A DNA stretch of 64,000 nt from positions 7,100,501-7,164,500 of the forward strand of contig NZ_CP108462.1 of assembly GCF_036226365.1 (NCBI RefSeq), given 5' to 3'. The stretch's first letter is position 1. Each line of letters starts with the position of its first letter. Position numbers and translations under genes: made by a program. The notes below the pieces were generated by a model. The model ran no database searches. It was not told the DNA's origin and saw only the letters and a program-made list of their open reading frames with translations. Of the stretch, positions 32,604 to 41,697 are shown piece by piece. The DNA is from Streptomyces sp. NBC_01262. Its GTDB lineage: Bacteria > Actinomycetota > Actinomycetes > Streptomycetales > Streptomycetaceae.

Positions 32604-33866
32604 CTAGACCGTACGGAAGGCCAGAACCACGTTGTGGCCGCCGAAGCCGAAGGAGTTGTTGATGCCGACGATCGGGCCCTCGGGCAGTGCGCGGGCCTCG
32701 GGGGAGACGAGGCCGGGGTCGACCTCTTCGTCGAGTTCGACGAGGTTGATGGTCGGGGGAGCGAGCCGGTTCCGCAGCGCGAGGACCGTGGCGACGGTCT
32801 CGATGCCGCCGGCGCCGCCGAGGAGGTGGCCGGTCATGGACTTGGTGGCCGAGATGGCCACGTGGTCCAGGTCGTCGCCGAGGACCTTGCGCAGCGCCTT
32901 GACCTCGGCGACGTCACCCTGGGGGGTGGAGGTCGCGTGGGCGTTGAGGTGGGCGATCTCGGCCGGCTTGATGTCGGTGGCGGCGAGCAGCTGCTCCATC
33001 GCGGCGGCGATGCCGCGCCCGCTGGGCTCGGGCTGGGCGATGTGGTGGCTGTCGGCGGACAGGCCCTGGCCGAGGGCCTCGCAGTAGACCTTGGCGCCGC
33101 GCTTGGCGGCGTGCTCGGCGGACTCCAGGACGATGACGCCGGCGCCCTCACCGAGCACGAAGCCGTCGCGGCCCTTGTCGTACGGACGGGACGCGCCCTG
33201 CGGGTCGTCGTTGTTCTTGGACATCGCCATCATGTTGGAGAAGGCGACGATCGGCAGCGGGTGGATGGCCGCCTCGGTGCCGCCGGCCACGACCACGTCG
33301 GCGCGGCCGCTGCGGATCATCTCGATGGCGTAGCCGACCGCCTCGGCGCCGGAGGCGCAGGCGGAGACCAGGGAGTGGACACCGGCGCGCGCGTTGATCT
33401 CCAGACCGACGTTCGCGGACGGGCTGTTGGGCATGAGCATGGGCACGGTGTGCGGGGAGACCCGGCGTACGCCCTGCTCCTTGAGCACGTCGTACTGGTT
33501 GAGCAGGGTCGTGACGCCGCCGATGCCGGAGGCGACGACCGCGCCGAGGCGGTCGGCGTCCACGGACGAGTCCTCGCCGGCCTTGGCGGTGAAGCCGGCG
33601 TCGGCCCAGGCCTCGCGGGCGGCGATCAGGGCGAACTGCGCCGAGCGGTCCAGCTTGCGGGCCAGCGGGCGGGGCAGCACCTCGGTGGGCTCGACGGCGA
33701 TCTGGCCGGCGATACGGACCGGCAGCTCGGCCGCCCAGTCCTGGGCGAGGGGGGTGATGCCGGAACGGCCGGCGATCAGGCCGTCCCAGGTCGACGCGCT
33801 GTCCCCGCCCAGCGGAGTGGTTGCGCCGATACCGGTGACGACCACGGTGCGATTGGTCGGGCTCAC
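32604..33866 (-). CDS. fabF: Beta-ketoacyl-ACP synthase II
   Basis: A 420-residue condensing enzyme that elongates acyl-ACP with malonyl-ACP in type II fatty acid synthesis. The Cys-His-His set is complete: Cys170 in SACASG, His in NAHATSTPQGD and His in MTGHLLGGAG. The C-terminal NNSFGFGGHN is typical. It is the last gene of fabD-fabH-acpP-fabF. The GTG start at 33866 gives the normal N-terminus. Confidence 0.96.
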   Translation of the reverse strand: MSPTNRTVVVTGIGATTPLGGDSASTWDGLIAGRSGITPLAQDWAAELPVRIAGQIAVEPTEVLPRPLARKLDRSAQFALIAAREAWADAGFTAKAGEDSSVDADRLGAVVASGIGGVTTLLNQYDVLKEQGVRRVSPHTVPMLMPNSPSANVGLEINARAGVHSLVSACASGAEAVGYAIEMIRSGRADVVVAGGTEAAIHPLPIVAFSNMMAMSKNNDDPQGASRPYDKGRDGFVLGEGAGVIVLESAEHAAKRGAKVYCEALGQGLSADSHHIAQPEPSGRGIAAAMEQLLAATDIKPAEIAHLNAHATSTPQGDVAEVKALRKVLGDDLDHVAISATKSMTGHLLGGAGGIETVATVLALRNRLAPPTINLVELDEEVDPGLVSPEARALPEGPIVGINNSFGFGGHNVVLAFRTV

Positions 33867-33923
33867 AGGAATTGTCTCTCCACGTCTAGAAGGGCGGGCG
33901 ACAGACGCGTCGTCCGGTCTTGC

Positions 33924-34172
33924 TTAGGCCGCCTGGGCCTTGAGGATGTAGTCGACGGCGTCGCCGACGGTCTTGAGGTTCTTCACGTCGTCGTCCGGGA
34001 TCTTGACGTCGAAGGACTCCTCCGCGGCCACGACGACCTCGACCATGGACAGCGAGTCGACGTCCAGGTCGTCGGTGAAGGACTTGTCCAGCTCGACGTC
34101 CTCGACCGGGATGCCCGCGATCTCGTTGACGATGTTGGCGAGACCCTCGAGGATCTCTTCCTTGTCGGCCAT
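33924..34172 (-). CDS. acpP: Acyl carrier protein
   Basis: An 82-residue acidic helical protein that carries the growing acyl chain on 4'-phosphopantetheine at Ser40 in DVDSLSM. AAGGAG precedes the ATG. It lies between fabH and fabF, as in all Streptomyces fab operons. Confidence 0.97.
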   Translation of the reverse strand: MADKEEILEGLANIVNEIAGIPVEDVELDKSFTDDLDVDSLSMVEVVVAAEESFDVKIPDDDVKNLKTVGDAVDYILKAQAA

Positions 34173-34243
34173 CTGGCGCTCCTTGATGTGTTGCTGGGGG
34201 ACTGTGCGGCGTGCGGTTGCGGCGCCGCTCGTACGAGGTGTGA

Positions 34244-35293
34244 CTAGGGGAGGGTAACGACAGTTGCGGCGTAGACGAGACCCGCCCCGAAGCCGATGAC
34301 CAGGGCCGTGTCACCGCTCTTGGCCTGACCGGTCGCGAGCAGCTTCTCCATCGCGAGGGGGATGGAGGCGGCCGAGGTGTTGCCGGTGGTCTCCACATCG
34401 CGGGCGACGGCGACGTGCTCCGGCAGTTTCAGGGCCTTGATCATCGAGTCGATGATCCGCATGTTGGCCTGGTGCGGGATGAACGCGTCGAGCTGGTCGG
34501 CGGTGATCCCGGCGGCGTCCAGCGCCTGCTGGGCCACCTTGGCCATCTCGAAGACCGCCCAGCGGAAGACCGCCTGACCCTCCTGGGTGAGCGCCGGGAA
34601 CTTCACCTTGCCGTGCGAGTCGTGCGGAAGCTCCGAGACATCGGCGGTCCGGAAGGTGTCCCAGTTGACGGTCTGCTTGATCGTCTCGGACTTGTCGCCC
34701 TCGGAGCCCCACACCGTCGGCCCGATGGCCGGTACGTCGGAGGGGCCGACGACGACCGCGCCCGCGCCGTCCCCGAAGAGGAAGGCCGTGGCCCGGTCCT
34801 CCTTGTCGGTGAGGTCGCTCAGCCGTTCCACGCCGATGACCAGTACGTACTTGGCGCTGCCCTCGACGACCATGCCCTTGGCGAGGGTGAGCCCGTAGCC
34901 GAAGCCGGCGCAGCCCGCCGACACGTTGAACGCGGCCGGCTTGCCGGCCCCGATCCGGTGGGCGATCTCGGTGGCGACCGCCGGGGTCTGCTTGAGGTCG
35001 GAGACGGTGGCGACGATGACGCCCTCGATGTCCTCGGCCGCCAGGCCCGCGTCGGCCAGCGCCTTTCCGGCCGCCGCGATCGACATCTCGGCGACGGTCT
35101 CCTCCGGGCTCGCCCAGTGCCGGGACACGATGCCGGAACGGGAGCGGATCCACTCGTCGCTGGACTCGATGTGATCCAGGATCACGTCGTTCGGCACCAC
35201 CCGGGTCGGGCGGTAGCCGCCGACGCCCATGATGCGTGCGTACGGCGATCCCTGGCTGGGCTTGATCTTCGCGGGCTGACGCTGCGCGGTCAT
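34244..35293 (-). CDS. fabH: Beta-ketoacyl-ACP synthase III
   Basis: A 349-residue enzyme that starts fatty acid chains by condensing an acyl-CoA with malonyl-ACP. In Streptomyces it prefers branched starters. The triad is visible: Cys128 in SAGCAGFGYG, His in IPHQANMRI and Asn in TGNTSAASIP. The ATG at 35293 (TAQRQPAKIKPSQG) has AGGAG upstream, and an open frame beyond it is not conserved. It follows fabD by 14 bp. Confidence 0.95.
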   Translation of the reverse strand: MTAQRQPAKIKPSQGSPYARIMGVGGYRPTRVVPNDVILDHIESSDEWIRSRSGIVSRHWASPEETVAEMSIAAAGKALADAGLAAEDIEGVIVATVSDLKQTPAVATEIAHRIGAGKPAAFNVSAGCAGFGYGLTLAKGMVVEGSAKYVLVIGVERLSDLTDKEDRATAFLFGDGAGAVVVGPSDVPAIGPTVWGSEGDKSETIKQTVNWDTFRTADVSELPHDSHGKVKFPALTQEGQAVFRWAVFEMAKVAQQALDAAGITADQLDAFIPHQANMRIIDSMIKALKLPEHVAVARDVETTGNTSAASIPLAMEKLLATGQAKSGDTALVIGFGAGLVYAATVVTLP

Positions 35294-35307
35294 GTCTGCG
35301 GGGGCTC

Positions 35308-36243
35308 CTATTCGTGGGTGCCGTGCTCGGCGATGATCGCGCGGGCCGCTTCGAGGTCGTCGGGGGTCTTCACGGCCAGCGTCTTCACGCCGGGCAGTGC
35401 GCGCTTTGCCAGGCCGGTGAGCGTGCCACCGGGGAGGACCTCGACGAGCGCGGTGACGCCGAGCTGCTGGAAGGTCTCCATGCACAGGTCCCAGCGGACC
35501 GGGTTGGACACCTGGGCGACCAGTCGCCGGACGATCTCCGCGCCGCTGCCGACGACCTGGCCGTCGGTGTTCGACACATAACGGGTACCCGGATCGCCGA
35601 TCGTCAGACCCGGTACGAGGGCCTCCAGTTCGGCGACCGCCGGGGCCATGTGCTCGGTGTGGAAGGCGCCCGCCACCTTCAGCGGGATCACCCGGGCCTT
35701 CTCCGGCTTGTTCTCGGTGAGGGCCGCGAGCTGCTCGGTGGTACCGGCGGCGACGACCTGGCCGGCGCCGTTGATGTTCGCCGGGGTGAGGCCGAGGCCC
35801 GCCAGGTGCGCCACGACGGCGTCGGGGTCGCCGCCGAGGACGGCGGACATGCCGGTCTCGGTGATGGCGGCCGCCTTGGCCATCGCACGGCCGCGGGCCG
35901 CGACCAGGCGCAGGGCGGTGTGCGCGTCGAAGACCCCGGCGGCGGCTGCCGCCGTGATCTCGCCGACGCTGTGACCGGCCACCGCGCCGACGACACGACG
36001 GGCCGCGAGCTCGTCCGGGAACAGCTCCCGCGCGGCCAGCAGCCCGGCGGCCACCAGCAGCGGCTGGGCCACGGCGGTGTCGCGGATCTCGTCCGCGTCG
36101 GCCTTGGTGCCGTAACGGGCAAGGTCGAGCCCGGCGGCGTCGGACCAGCCTGAGAGGCGGTCCGCGACCCCGGGGAGTTCGAGCCAGGGGGTCAGGAAGC
36201 CGGGGGTCTGAGCTCCCTGGCCGGGAGCGACGATTACGAGCAC
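35308..36243 (-). CDS. fabD: Malonyl-CoA:ACP transacylase
   Basis: A 311-residue enzyme that loads malonyl groups onto ACP. It has the nucleophile motif GHSVGE, the substrate Arg in AARGRAMA and the catalytic His in AFHTEHM. It is the first gene of the fab operon; FasR is encoded just upstream on the same strand. Start is GTG 36243. Confidence 0.95.
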   Translation of the reverse strand: MLVIVAPGQGAQTPGFLTPWLELPGVADRLSGWSDAAGLDLARYGTKADADEIRDTAVAQPLLVAAGLLAARELFPDELAARRVVGAVAGHSVGEITAAAAAGVFDAHTALRLVAARGRAMAKAAAITETGMSAVLGGDPDAVVAHLAGLGLTPANINGAGQVVAAGTTEQLAALTENKPEKARVIPLKVAGAFHTEHMAPAVAELEALVPGLTIGDPGTRYVSNTDGQVVGSGAEIVRRLVAQVSNPVRWDLCMETFQQLGVTALVEVLPGGTLTGLAKRALPGVKTLAVKTPDDLEAARAIIAEHGTHE

Positions 36244-36310
36244 CTTTTCACTCTCTCGTGTGCGAGGTGGTCCACGCCCGTGGGGACAGGGACCAAGAAC
36301 CGACGGGTGA

Positions 36311-36329
36311 TTTGTTGGTGTCCCACAAA
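36311..36329. promoter_or_regulatory. TTTGT-n9-ACAAA palindrome in fabD promoter
   Basis: TTTGTTGG and CCCACAAA form an imperfect inverted repeat 68-86 bp before fabD. It is the best candidate for the FasR activator site in this 100-bp intergenic region. The identity of the regulator is inference. Confidence 0.45.
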
Positions 36330-36343
36330 AGCCCTGCCGGGGC

Positions 36344-37561
36344 TCAGGACGCCTGACCCGAGTCGGAGAGTCGTCCGAGGATCAGGGCGATACGCAGAGT
36401 GAACGCCGAACGCACATCCGAGGGTGACCATCCGGTGACGTCTGTCACACGTCGGAGCCGGTAGCGGACGGTGTTGGGGTGAACGAACAGCATTCGTGCG
36501 GCGCCCTCAAGGGAGGAAGCCTGCTCCAGGTAGACCGAGAGCGTCTCCAGCAGCGCCGAGCCGGCTTCCTCCAGCGGGCTGTAGATCTCCTCCACCAGTT
36601 GCTCGCGGGCGGCCCGGTCCCCGGCCATCGCCCGCTCCGGAAGCAGGTCGTCCGCCAGCACCGGCCGGGGCGCGTCCGGCCAGGCGGCGCACGCCTTCAG
36701 CCCGGCCGCCGCCGCCTGCGCCGACTTCGTCGCCGACAGCAGGTCACCGACCACCGGCCCGGCCACCACGGGCCCGGCGGCGAACGGCCCGATCAGGGAC
36801 TTCGCCACCTTCATCGGGTCCCCGTCGCCGCCCGCCACCACGATCAGCTTGTCGCCCAGCACCCCGGTCAGGACCTGGAGCTTCGCGTGCCGGGCCGCGC
36901 GCCGGATGGCCTCGACCGTCAGCTCGCTGTCCCCGTTCGGCGCCGTTCCGAGCAGCACCACGATCCGGTCCGGTGACCCCCAGCCCAGCGCCGCCGCCCG
37001 CGACAGCACACCCTCGTCGGCCTCGCCGGACAGCACCGAGTTGACGACCAGCGATTCGAGCCGGGCGTCCCAGGCGCCCCGGGCCTCGGCGGCCTGCGCG
37101 TACACCTGGGCCGTCGCGAAGGCGATCTCCCGGGCGTAGACCAGCAGCGCTTCGCGCAGGATCGCCTCGTCTCCGGGCGCGGCGACCTCGTCGATGGCCT
37201 CCTCGCACACCGCCATGGTCGTACGGACCATCTCCACGGTCTGCCGCAGCGAGATCGCCCTGGTCAGCTCCCTGGGCGCGGTCCCGAACACGTCCGTGCT
37301 GATCGCCCGGGGCGTCTCCGGGTGCCGGAACCACTCCGTGAATGCGGCCACACCGGCCTGCGCGACCAGCCCGATCCACGACCGGTTCTCCGGCGGCATC
37401 GCCCGGTACCAGGGCAGCTGCTCGTCCATCCGCGCGATCGCGTTCTGGGCGAGGCGTCCGGAGGACTTCTCCAGCCGGCGCAGCGTCGCCGCGTGCGGAT
37501 GGCCGCGGACCGGGTCCGGGACGTGATCGTGATCGTGATCGTGCGGAGAGGGTTTTGCCAC
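36344..37561 (-). CDS. fasR: FasR, PucR/CdaR-type activator of fatty acid synthesis genes
   Basis: A 405-residue regulator. A long N-terminal sensory region (about 30-300) is followed by the PucR C-terminal helix-turn-helix (about 330-400) with ARMLFVHPNTVRYRLRRVTD. In Streptomyces FasR activates fabD-fabH-acpP-fabF, which lie directly downstream here. The N-terminus contains a His/Asp run, SPHDHDHDHVPDP, encoded by a GTGATC hexamer repeat. GTG 37561 is preferred because AGGCAGG lies 8 bases before it; an ATG six codons upstream (37579) is possible but lacks a ribosome binding site. It begins 36 bp after the polyamine transporter genes. Confidence 0.9.
   Translation of the reverse strand: MAKPSPHDHDHDHVPDPVRGHPHAATLRRLEKSSGRLAQNAIARMDEQLPWYRAMPPENRSWIGLVAQAGVAAFTEWFRHPETPRAISTDVFGTAPRELTRAISLRQTVEMVRTTMAVCEEAIDEVAAPGDEAILREALLVYAREIAFATAQVYAQAAEARGAWDARLESLVVNSVLSGEADEGVLSRAAALGWGSPDRIVVLLGTAPNGDSELTVEAIRRAARHAKLQVLTGVLGDKLIVVAGGDGDPMKVAKSLIGPFAAGPVVAGPVVGDLLSATKSAQAAAAGLKACAAWPDAPRPVLADDLLPERAMAGDRAAREQLVEEIYSPLEEAGSALLETLSVYLEQASSLEGAARMLFVHPNTVRYRLRRVTDVTGWSPSDVRSAFTLRIALILGRLSDSGQAS
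37523..37543. repeat. GTGATC hexamer microsatellite in fasR
   Basis: Three perfect GTGATC units plus GTG encode the HDHDHDH run at the N-terminus of FasR. Unit gain or loss would keep the frame. Confidence 0.8.
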
Positions 37562-37615
37562 AGGACAAGCCTGCCTCATCGGGAGCGGTTCCCGGCACGC
37601 GGGTGCGGCGGCCCT

Positions 37616-38443
37616 TCACCGGGAGCGGCGGCGCGACCCCGGCGTGACGGCGTCGGCGGACAGCCGCTGCGCGAGGTAGATGGGGATGACCGACAGCAGG
37701 ATCAGCACGGCGGCGACCACATTGACCACCGGCGCCTGCTGGGGGCGGGCCATGTTGGAGAAGATCCAGATGGGCAGGGTCTGGACACCGGGCCCGGCGG
37801 TGAAGGTCGTCACGACGATCTCGTCGAAGGACAGCGCGAACGCCAGCAACCCGCCCGCGAGCAGTGCGGACCGCACCAGGGGGAAGGTGATGTCGCGGAA
37901 GACCTGGAAGGTGTCGGCGCCCAGGTCCATGGCGGCTTCCTCGTACGAGCCGGATGTGCGGCGCAGCCGGGCGATCACGTTGTTGAAGACCACGACGACG
38001 CAGAAGGTGGCGTGGCCGACGATGACCGTGAACAGGCCGAGCCCGACGCCCAGCGGTTCCAGCACCGCGCGGAAGGCGGTGTTGAGCGCGATGCCGGTGA
38101 TGATGCCCGGCAGCGCGATGGGCAGTACGACGACGAAGGACAGCGCCTCGCGGCCGAAGAAGCGGTACCGCTGCACGGCGAACGCGATCAGCGTCCCCAG
38201 GACCAGCGAGATGGCCGTGGCGCCCAGCCCCGCCTTGACCGAGGTCCACAGCGCGTCCCGGGCGCCGGAGCTGTGCCAGGCGTCGGCCCACCAGTGCAGG
38301 GTGAGGCCGCCGGGGGGCCAGCCGAAGCCCCGGTCGGAGTTGAAGGAGTTGAGCAGCACCAGGAGCAGGGGGACGTAGATGACGGCGAACCCGAGGGCGG
38401 CGGCGGTGCGCAGCGCGATGCGTGCGGGGCGGGACAGATGCAT
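37616..38443 (-). CDS. Spermidine/putrescine-type ABC permease (PotC-like)
   Basis: A 275-residue permease with six membrane helices and the EAA loop YEEAAMDLGADTFQVFRDIT. The closing region SFDEIVVTTFTAGPGVQTLP is typical of PotC/YdcV proteins. It pairs with the permease encoded just upstream (gap 15 bp). Fourth gene of potA-potD-potB-potC order on the minus strand. Confidence 0.9.
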   Translation of the reverse strand: MHLSRPARIALRTAAALGFAVIYVPLLLVLLNSFNSDRGFGWPPGGLTLHWWADAWHSSGARDALWTSVKAGLGATAISLVLGTLIAFAVQRYRFFGREALSFVVVLPIALPGIITGIALNTAFRAVLEPLGVGLGLFTVIVGHATFCVVVVFNNVIARLRRTSGSYEEAAMDLGADTFQVFRDITFPLVRSALLAGGLLAFALSFDEIVVTTFTAGPGVQTLPIWIFSNMARPQQAPVVNVVAAVLILLSVIPIYLAQRLSADAVTPGSRRRSR

Positions 38444-38458
38444 GGAGCTCTCACACCC

Positions 38459-39331
38459 TCACAGTGCGGCGAGCGCGCCGCTGCGGCGCACCGCCAGCAG
38501 ATACAGGACGATGATCACGACCGGCACCGTGCCCAGCGCAGCGGCAAGCGGCAGGTCGAGGGTGATGTTGGAGTAGACGAGGTTGCCGATCAGCTGGGTC
38601 TTGCCTCCGACGATCTGGACGGCGATGTAGTCGCCGAGGCTGAGCGAGAACGTGAAGACCGACCCGGCCGCGATGGAGGGGAAGACCATCGGCAGGACGA
38701 CGGACCGGAAGGTCCGCCACGTCCTGGCGCCCAGGTCGGCCGACGCGTCGAGGAGGTTGGCGGGGAGCTGTTCGAGCCCCGCGTGGATCGGCAGGATCAT
38801 GTACGGCAGCCACAGATACGCCAGCACCATGATGACGGCGGGCAGCCCGTACCCCGGGCCGCTCAGCCCGAGCGGCTTCAACGCCCAGTCCAGCGGCCCG
38901 CCTTCGGACAGCAGGATCCGCCAGGCGTACGCCTTGACCAGGTAACTCGCCCACAGCGGGGTGAGGATGGCGACCACCAGCAGCGGGCGGTGCCGCGGCC
39001 GGGCGACCCGGGCGGTGTAGAAGGCGATCGGGAAGGCGATGACCACGTCGATGAGGGTCACGGCCACCGCGACGCCGAGGCTGCGCAGCGCGACATCGCG
39101 GTAGACCGAAGTGGTGAGGAGCGTACGGAAGTTGTCCGTGCTCCAGATCTTCACCAGGTCCGAGGTGAAGGGATCCGTGGTCCAGAAGGCGGAGAGGAAG
39201 AGCGCGGCCAGCGAGCCCAGATAGGCCAGTACGAGCCACAGCAGCGGGGCGGTCAGCAGCAGGGACAGCCGCAGCCGCGGGCGGCGGTGCAGGATGCCCG
39301 CCGCCCGCCGCCCGAAGGTTTGCTCGATCAT
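38459..39331 (-). CDS. Spermidine/putrescine-type ABC permease (PotB-like)
   Basis: A 290-residue permease with about six helices and the EAA-type loop LLDASADLGARTWRTFRSVV. FSLSLGDYIAVQIVGG is typical of PotB/YdcU. It lies 9 bp after the binding-protein gene and forms the channel with the PotC-like subunit. Confidence 0.9.
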   Translation of the reverse strand: MIEQTFGRRAAGILHRRPRLRLSLLLTAPLLWLVLAYLGSLAALFLSAFWTTDPFTSDLVKIWSTDNFRTLLTTSVYRDVALRSLGVAVAVTLIDVVIAFPIAFYTARVARPRHRPLLVVAILTPLWASYLVKAYAWRILLSEGGPLDWALKPLGLSGPGYGLPAVIMVLAYLWLPYMILPIHAGLEQLPANLLDASADLGARTWRTFRSVVLPMVFPSIAAGSVFTFSLSLGDYIAVQIVGGKTQLIGNLVYSNITLDLPLAAALGTVPVVIIVLYLLAVRRSGALAAL

Positions 39332-39340
39332 GTGGAGGGG

Positions 39341-40543
39341 TCAGCCCTTGATCTCGGTCCAGGCCTGTACCCACTTGGCGTACGGCACGCACTTCACATC
39401 CGTACGGCCGTCCAGGCACTGCGGGATGGGGGTGTTCCAGAAGTGGATCTGCTTCCAGTACGACTCGTCGGCGGCGTGGTAGGTGGTGCAGAAGCTCTTG
39501 TCGGCGGTGTAGTCGCAGGACTTGGAGTCGGCCGGGGCCTCGCCGAACCACTCGGCGACCTGGGCGTTGACCTTGGGGGAGACGATCCAGTCCAGCCACT
39601 TGTAGGCGCAGTTGGGGTGCTTGGCCTTCGCGGAGACCATCCAGGTGTCGGACCAGCCGGTGGCGCCCTCGGTCGGGAGGACCGCGTCGACCTTGACCTT
39701 CTCGCCCTGGGCGAGGTTGGCGATGACCTGCCAGGTGGTGCCGATGACGGAGTCGCCGCTCTTGAAGGCGGAGATCTCCTTCAGGTAGTCGCTCCAGTAC
39801 TCGCCGATGTCGGCGTTCTGCGCCTTGAGCAGGGCCACGGCCGCGTCGAACTGCTTGGTGTCCAGGGCGTACGGGTCCTTGATGCCCAGCGCCGGCTTGG
39901 TCTTCATCAGGTACAGGGCGGCGTCGGCGATGTAGATGGCCGAGTCGTACGCGGTGACATGGCCCTTGTACGCCGACGCGTCGTCGAAGACCGCCGACCA
40001 GGAGGTGGGCGCCGGGGAGACCTTGTCGGTGCGGTACATGAGGAGGTTGGCGCCGCGGCCGTGCGGGATTCCGTAGGCGACCCCGTTGACGGAGTTCCAC
40101 TTCTGGAGCTTGAGGCTGGAGAAGATGTTCGCGTAGTTAGGGACGAGCGCGGTGTTGACGGGCGCGGCGTCGCCGGAGGCGATCAGCCGGAGCGAGGCGT
40201 CGCCGGAGGCGGAGACGGCGTCGTACTGGCCGGTCTTCATCAGGCTGACCATCTCGTCCGAGGTACCGGCGACCTTGGTGTTGACCTTGCAGCCGGTCTG
40301 CTTCTCGAACGGGGTGACCCAGTCCACGGACTTGTCGTTGGAGCCGTCCTCGGCGTAGCCCGCCCAGGCGATGAGGTCGACCTCGCCCTCGGATTTGCCG
40401 AGGGACTTCTGGGCGGTGAGCTTGGGCGGGGTGAAGGCGCCGTTGGAGCTGTCGGTGGTGGTGCTCGACGAACTGCAGGCACTGGTGGTGGCGCCGGCCA
40501 GGGCGAGCACGGCACAGGCGATGACGGTACGGGTCAGGCGCAC
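39341..40543 (-). CDS. Polyamine-type substrate-binding lipoprotein (PotD/PotF-like)
   Basis: A 400-residue lipoprotein with lipobox ATTSAC and a PotD/PotF-type fold: IAWAGYAEDG, DWVTPFEKQTGCKVN, YDAVSASGDASLRL, YGIPHGRGANLLMYR and the W-rich region near the end. It probably binds spermidine, putrescine or a related amine outside the membrane; the ligand cannot be set from sequence. The GTG at 40543 has GGAG upstream and overlaps the end of the ATPase gene by 10 bp. Confidence 0.88.
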   Translation of the reverse strand: MRLTRTVIACAVLALAGATTSACSSSSTTTDSSNGAFTPPKLTAQKSLGKSEGEVDLIAWAGYAEDGSNDKSVDWVTPFEKQTGCKVNTKVAGTSDEMVSLMKTGQYDAVSASGDASLRLIASGDAAPVNTALVPNYANIFSSLKLQKWNSVNGVAYGIPHGRGANLLMYRTDKVSPAPTSWSAVFDDASAYKGHVTAYDSAIYIADAALYLMKTKPALGIKDPYALDTKQFDAAVALLKAQNADIGEYWSDYLKEISAFKSGDSVIGTTWQVIANLAQGEKVKVDAVLPTEGATGWSDTWMVSAKAKHPNCAYKWLDWIVSPKVNAQVAEWFGEAPADSKSCDYTADKSFCTTYHAADESYWKQIHFWNTPIPQCLDGRTDVKCVPYAKWVQAWTEIKG

Positions 40544-41586
40544 GTGGACTCCGATTCGGGCATCGGTACGGGGACGTTGTGGCGGCGCTGCCACTGGAGG
40601 CGGACGCGGGTGCCGCGGTAGGCGGCGGTCTCCTCGGAGGAGGTCTCCAGGTTCTGCTGGAGGGCGGTGAGGCGGCCGCCGCCGTCGAGGTCGATCAGGA
40701 AGCGGGTGGAGTCGCCGAGGTAGACGACCTCGGCGACGGTGCCGGTGGCGTTGTCGTCGGCGTCAGCGGGGCCCTTGTCGTCCTGTTTGAGGAGGCGGAT
40801 CTTCTCCGGGCGGATGCTGTAGGTCGTCCCGTCCTCGTCCGTCAGCAGGTTGGAGGTGCCGACGAAGCTCGCGACGAAGGGGGTGGCCGGGCGTTCGTAC
40901 ACCTCGGCGGGTGTCCCGACCTGCTCGATCCGGCCGCCGTTGAAGACGGCGATCCGGTCGCTCATGCTCAGCGCCTCGTCCTGGTCGTGGGTGACGAAGA
41001 CGAAGGTGATGCCGACCTCCCGCTGAAGTGCCTTCAGCTCGACCTGCATCTGCTCGCGCAGCTTCAGGTCCAGCGCGCCCAGCGGCTCGTCCAGCAGCAG
41101 CACTTTGGGCCGGTTGACCAGGGCCCGGGCGAGGGCGACGCGCTGCCGCTGGCCGCCCGAGAGCTGGGACGGGCGGCGGCCGCCGAAGCCTTCGAGCCGT
41201 ACGGAGGCGAGGGCGTCGCGGACGCGTTCCATCCGCTCGCCCCTGGGCACCTTCCGGATCTTCAGCCCGTACGCGATGTTCTGCTCGACCGTCATGTGCG
41301 GGAAGAGGGCGTAGTCCTGGAAGACGGTGTTGACGTCCCGTTCGAAGGGCGCGAGGCGGGTGACGTCCTGACCGGCCAGCTCGATGGTGCCGGCCGTCGG
41401 GGCCTCGAAGCCGGCGATCATGCGCAGCACGGTGGTCTTGCCGGAGCCGGAGGGGCCGAGCATCGAGAAGAACTCGCCGTCGCCGATGTCGAGGTCGATC
41501 CCGGCGACCGCCTCCGCATGGCCGAAGGACTTGCGCAGGCCGTGCAGGCGTATGGCCACGGGAACCGGAACCGGAACCACATCCAC
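40534..41586 (-). CDS. Polyamine-type ABC transporter ATP-binding protein (PotA-like)
   Basis: A 350-residue ATPase: Walker A GPSGSGKTT, Q-loop VFQDYALFPHM, signature LSGGQRQRV, Walker B VLLLDEPLGALD and H-loop FVTHDQDEA, followed by a TOBE-type C-terminal domain with SIRPEKIRLL. It energises the PotB/PotC-like channel. GTG 41586 is chosen because AAAGG lies upstream and the family begins near IRLHGLRKSF; further upstream the open frame runs into the divergent GntR promoter. Confidence 0.92.
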   Translation of the reverse strand: MDVVPVPVPVAIRLHGLRKSFGHAEAVAGIDLDIGDGEFFSMLGPSGSGKTTVLRMIAGFEAPTAGTIELAGQDVTRLAPFERDVNTVFQDYALFPHMTVEQNIAYGLKIRKVPRGERMERVRDALASVRLEGFGGRRPSQLSGGQRQRVALARALVNRPKVLLLDEPLGALDLKLREQMQVELKALQREVGITFVFVTHDQDEALSMSDRIAVFNGGRIEQVGTPAEVYERPATPFVASFVGTSNLLTDEDGTTYSIRPEKIRLLKQDDKGPADADDNATGTVAEVVYLGDSTRFLIDLDGGGRLTALQQNLETSSEETAAYRGTRVRLQWQRRHNVPVPMPESESTCA

Positions 41587-41697
41587 GGGCGGGAACCTTT
41601 CTCTGCGGTCGGGCGTTGAGCTAAAACATATGAAGTTATAGTTCAAAGAACAAGATCCGACCGAGGTAAAGCTTTCGCCAAGTGAGAAGGTGTGCTG

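Noticed and set aside
37523..37543. Hexamer repeats as a CRISPR or regulatory iteron
   Set aside because: Only three 6-bp units within the coding frame of fasR, without spacers.
37322..40621. 1099-codon plus-strand open frame
   Set aside because: Antisense to fasR and the polyamine-type permease and binding-protein genes, which have recognised domains.
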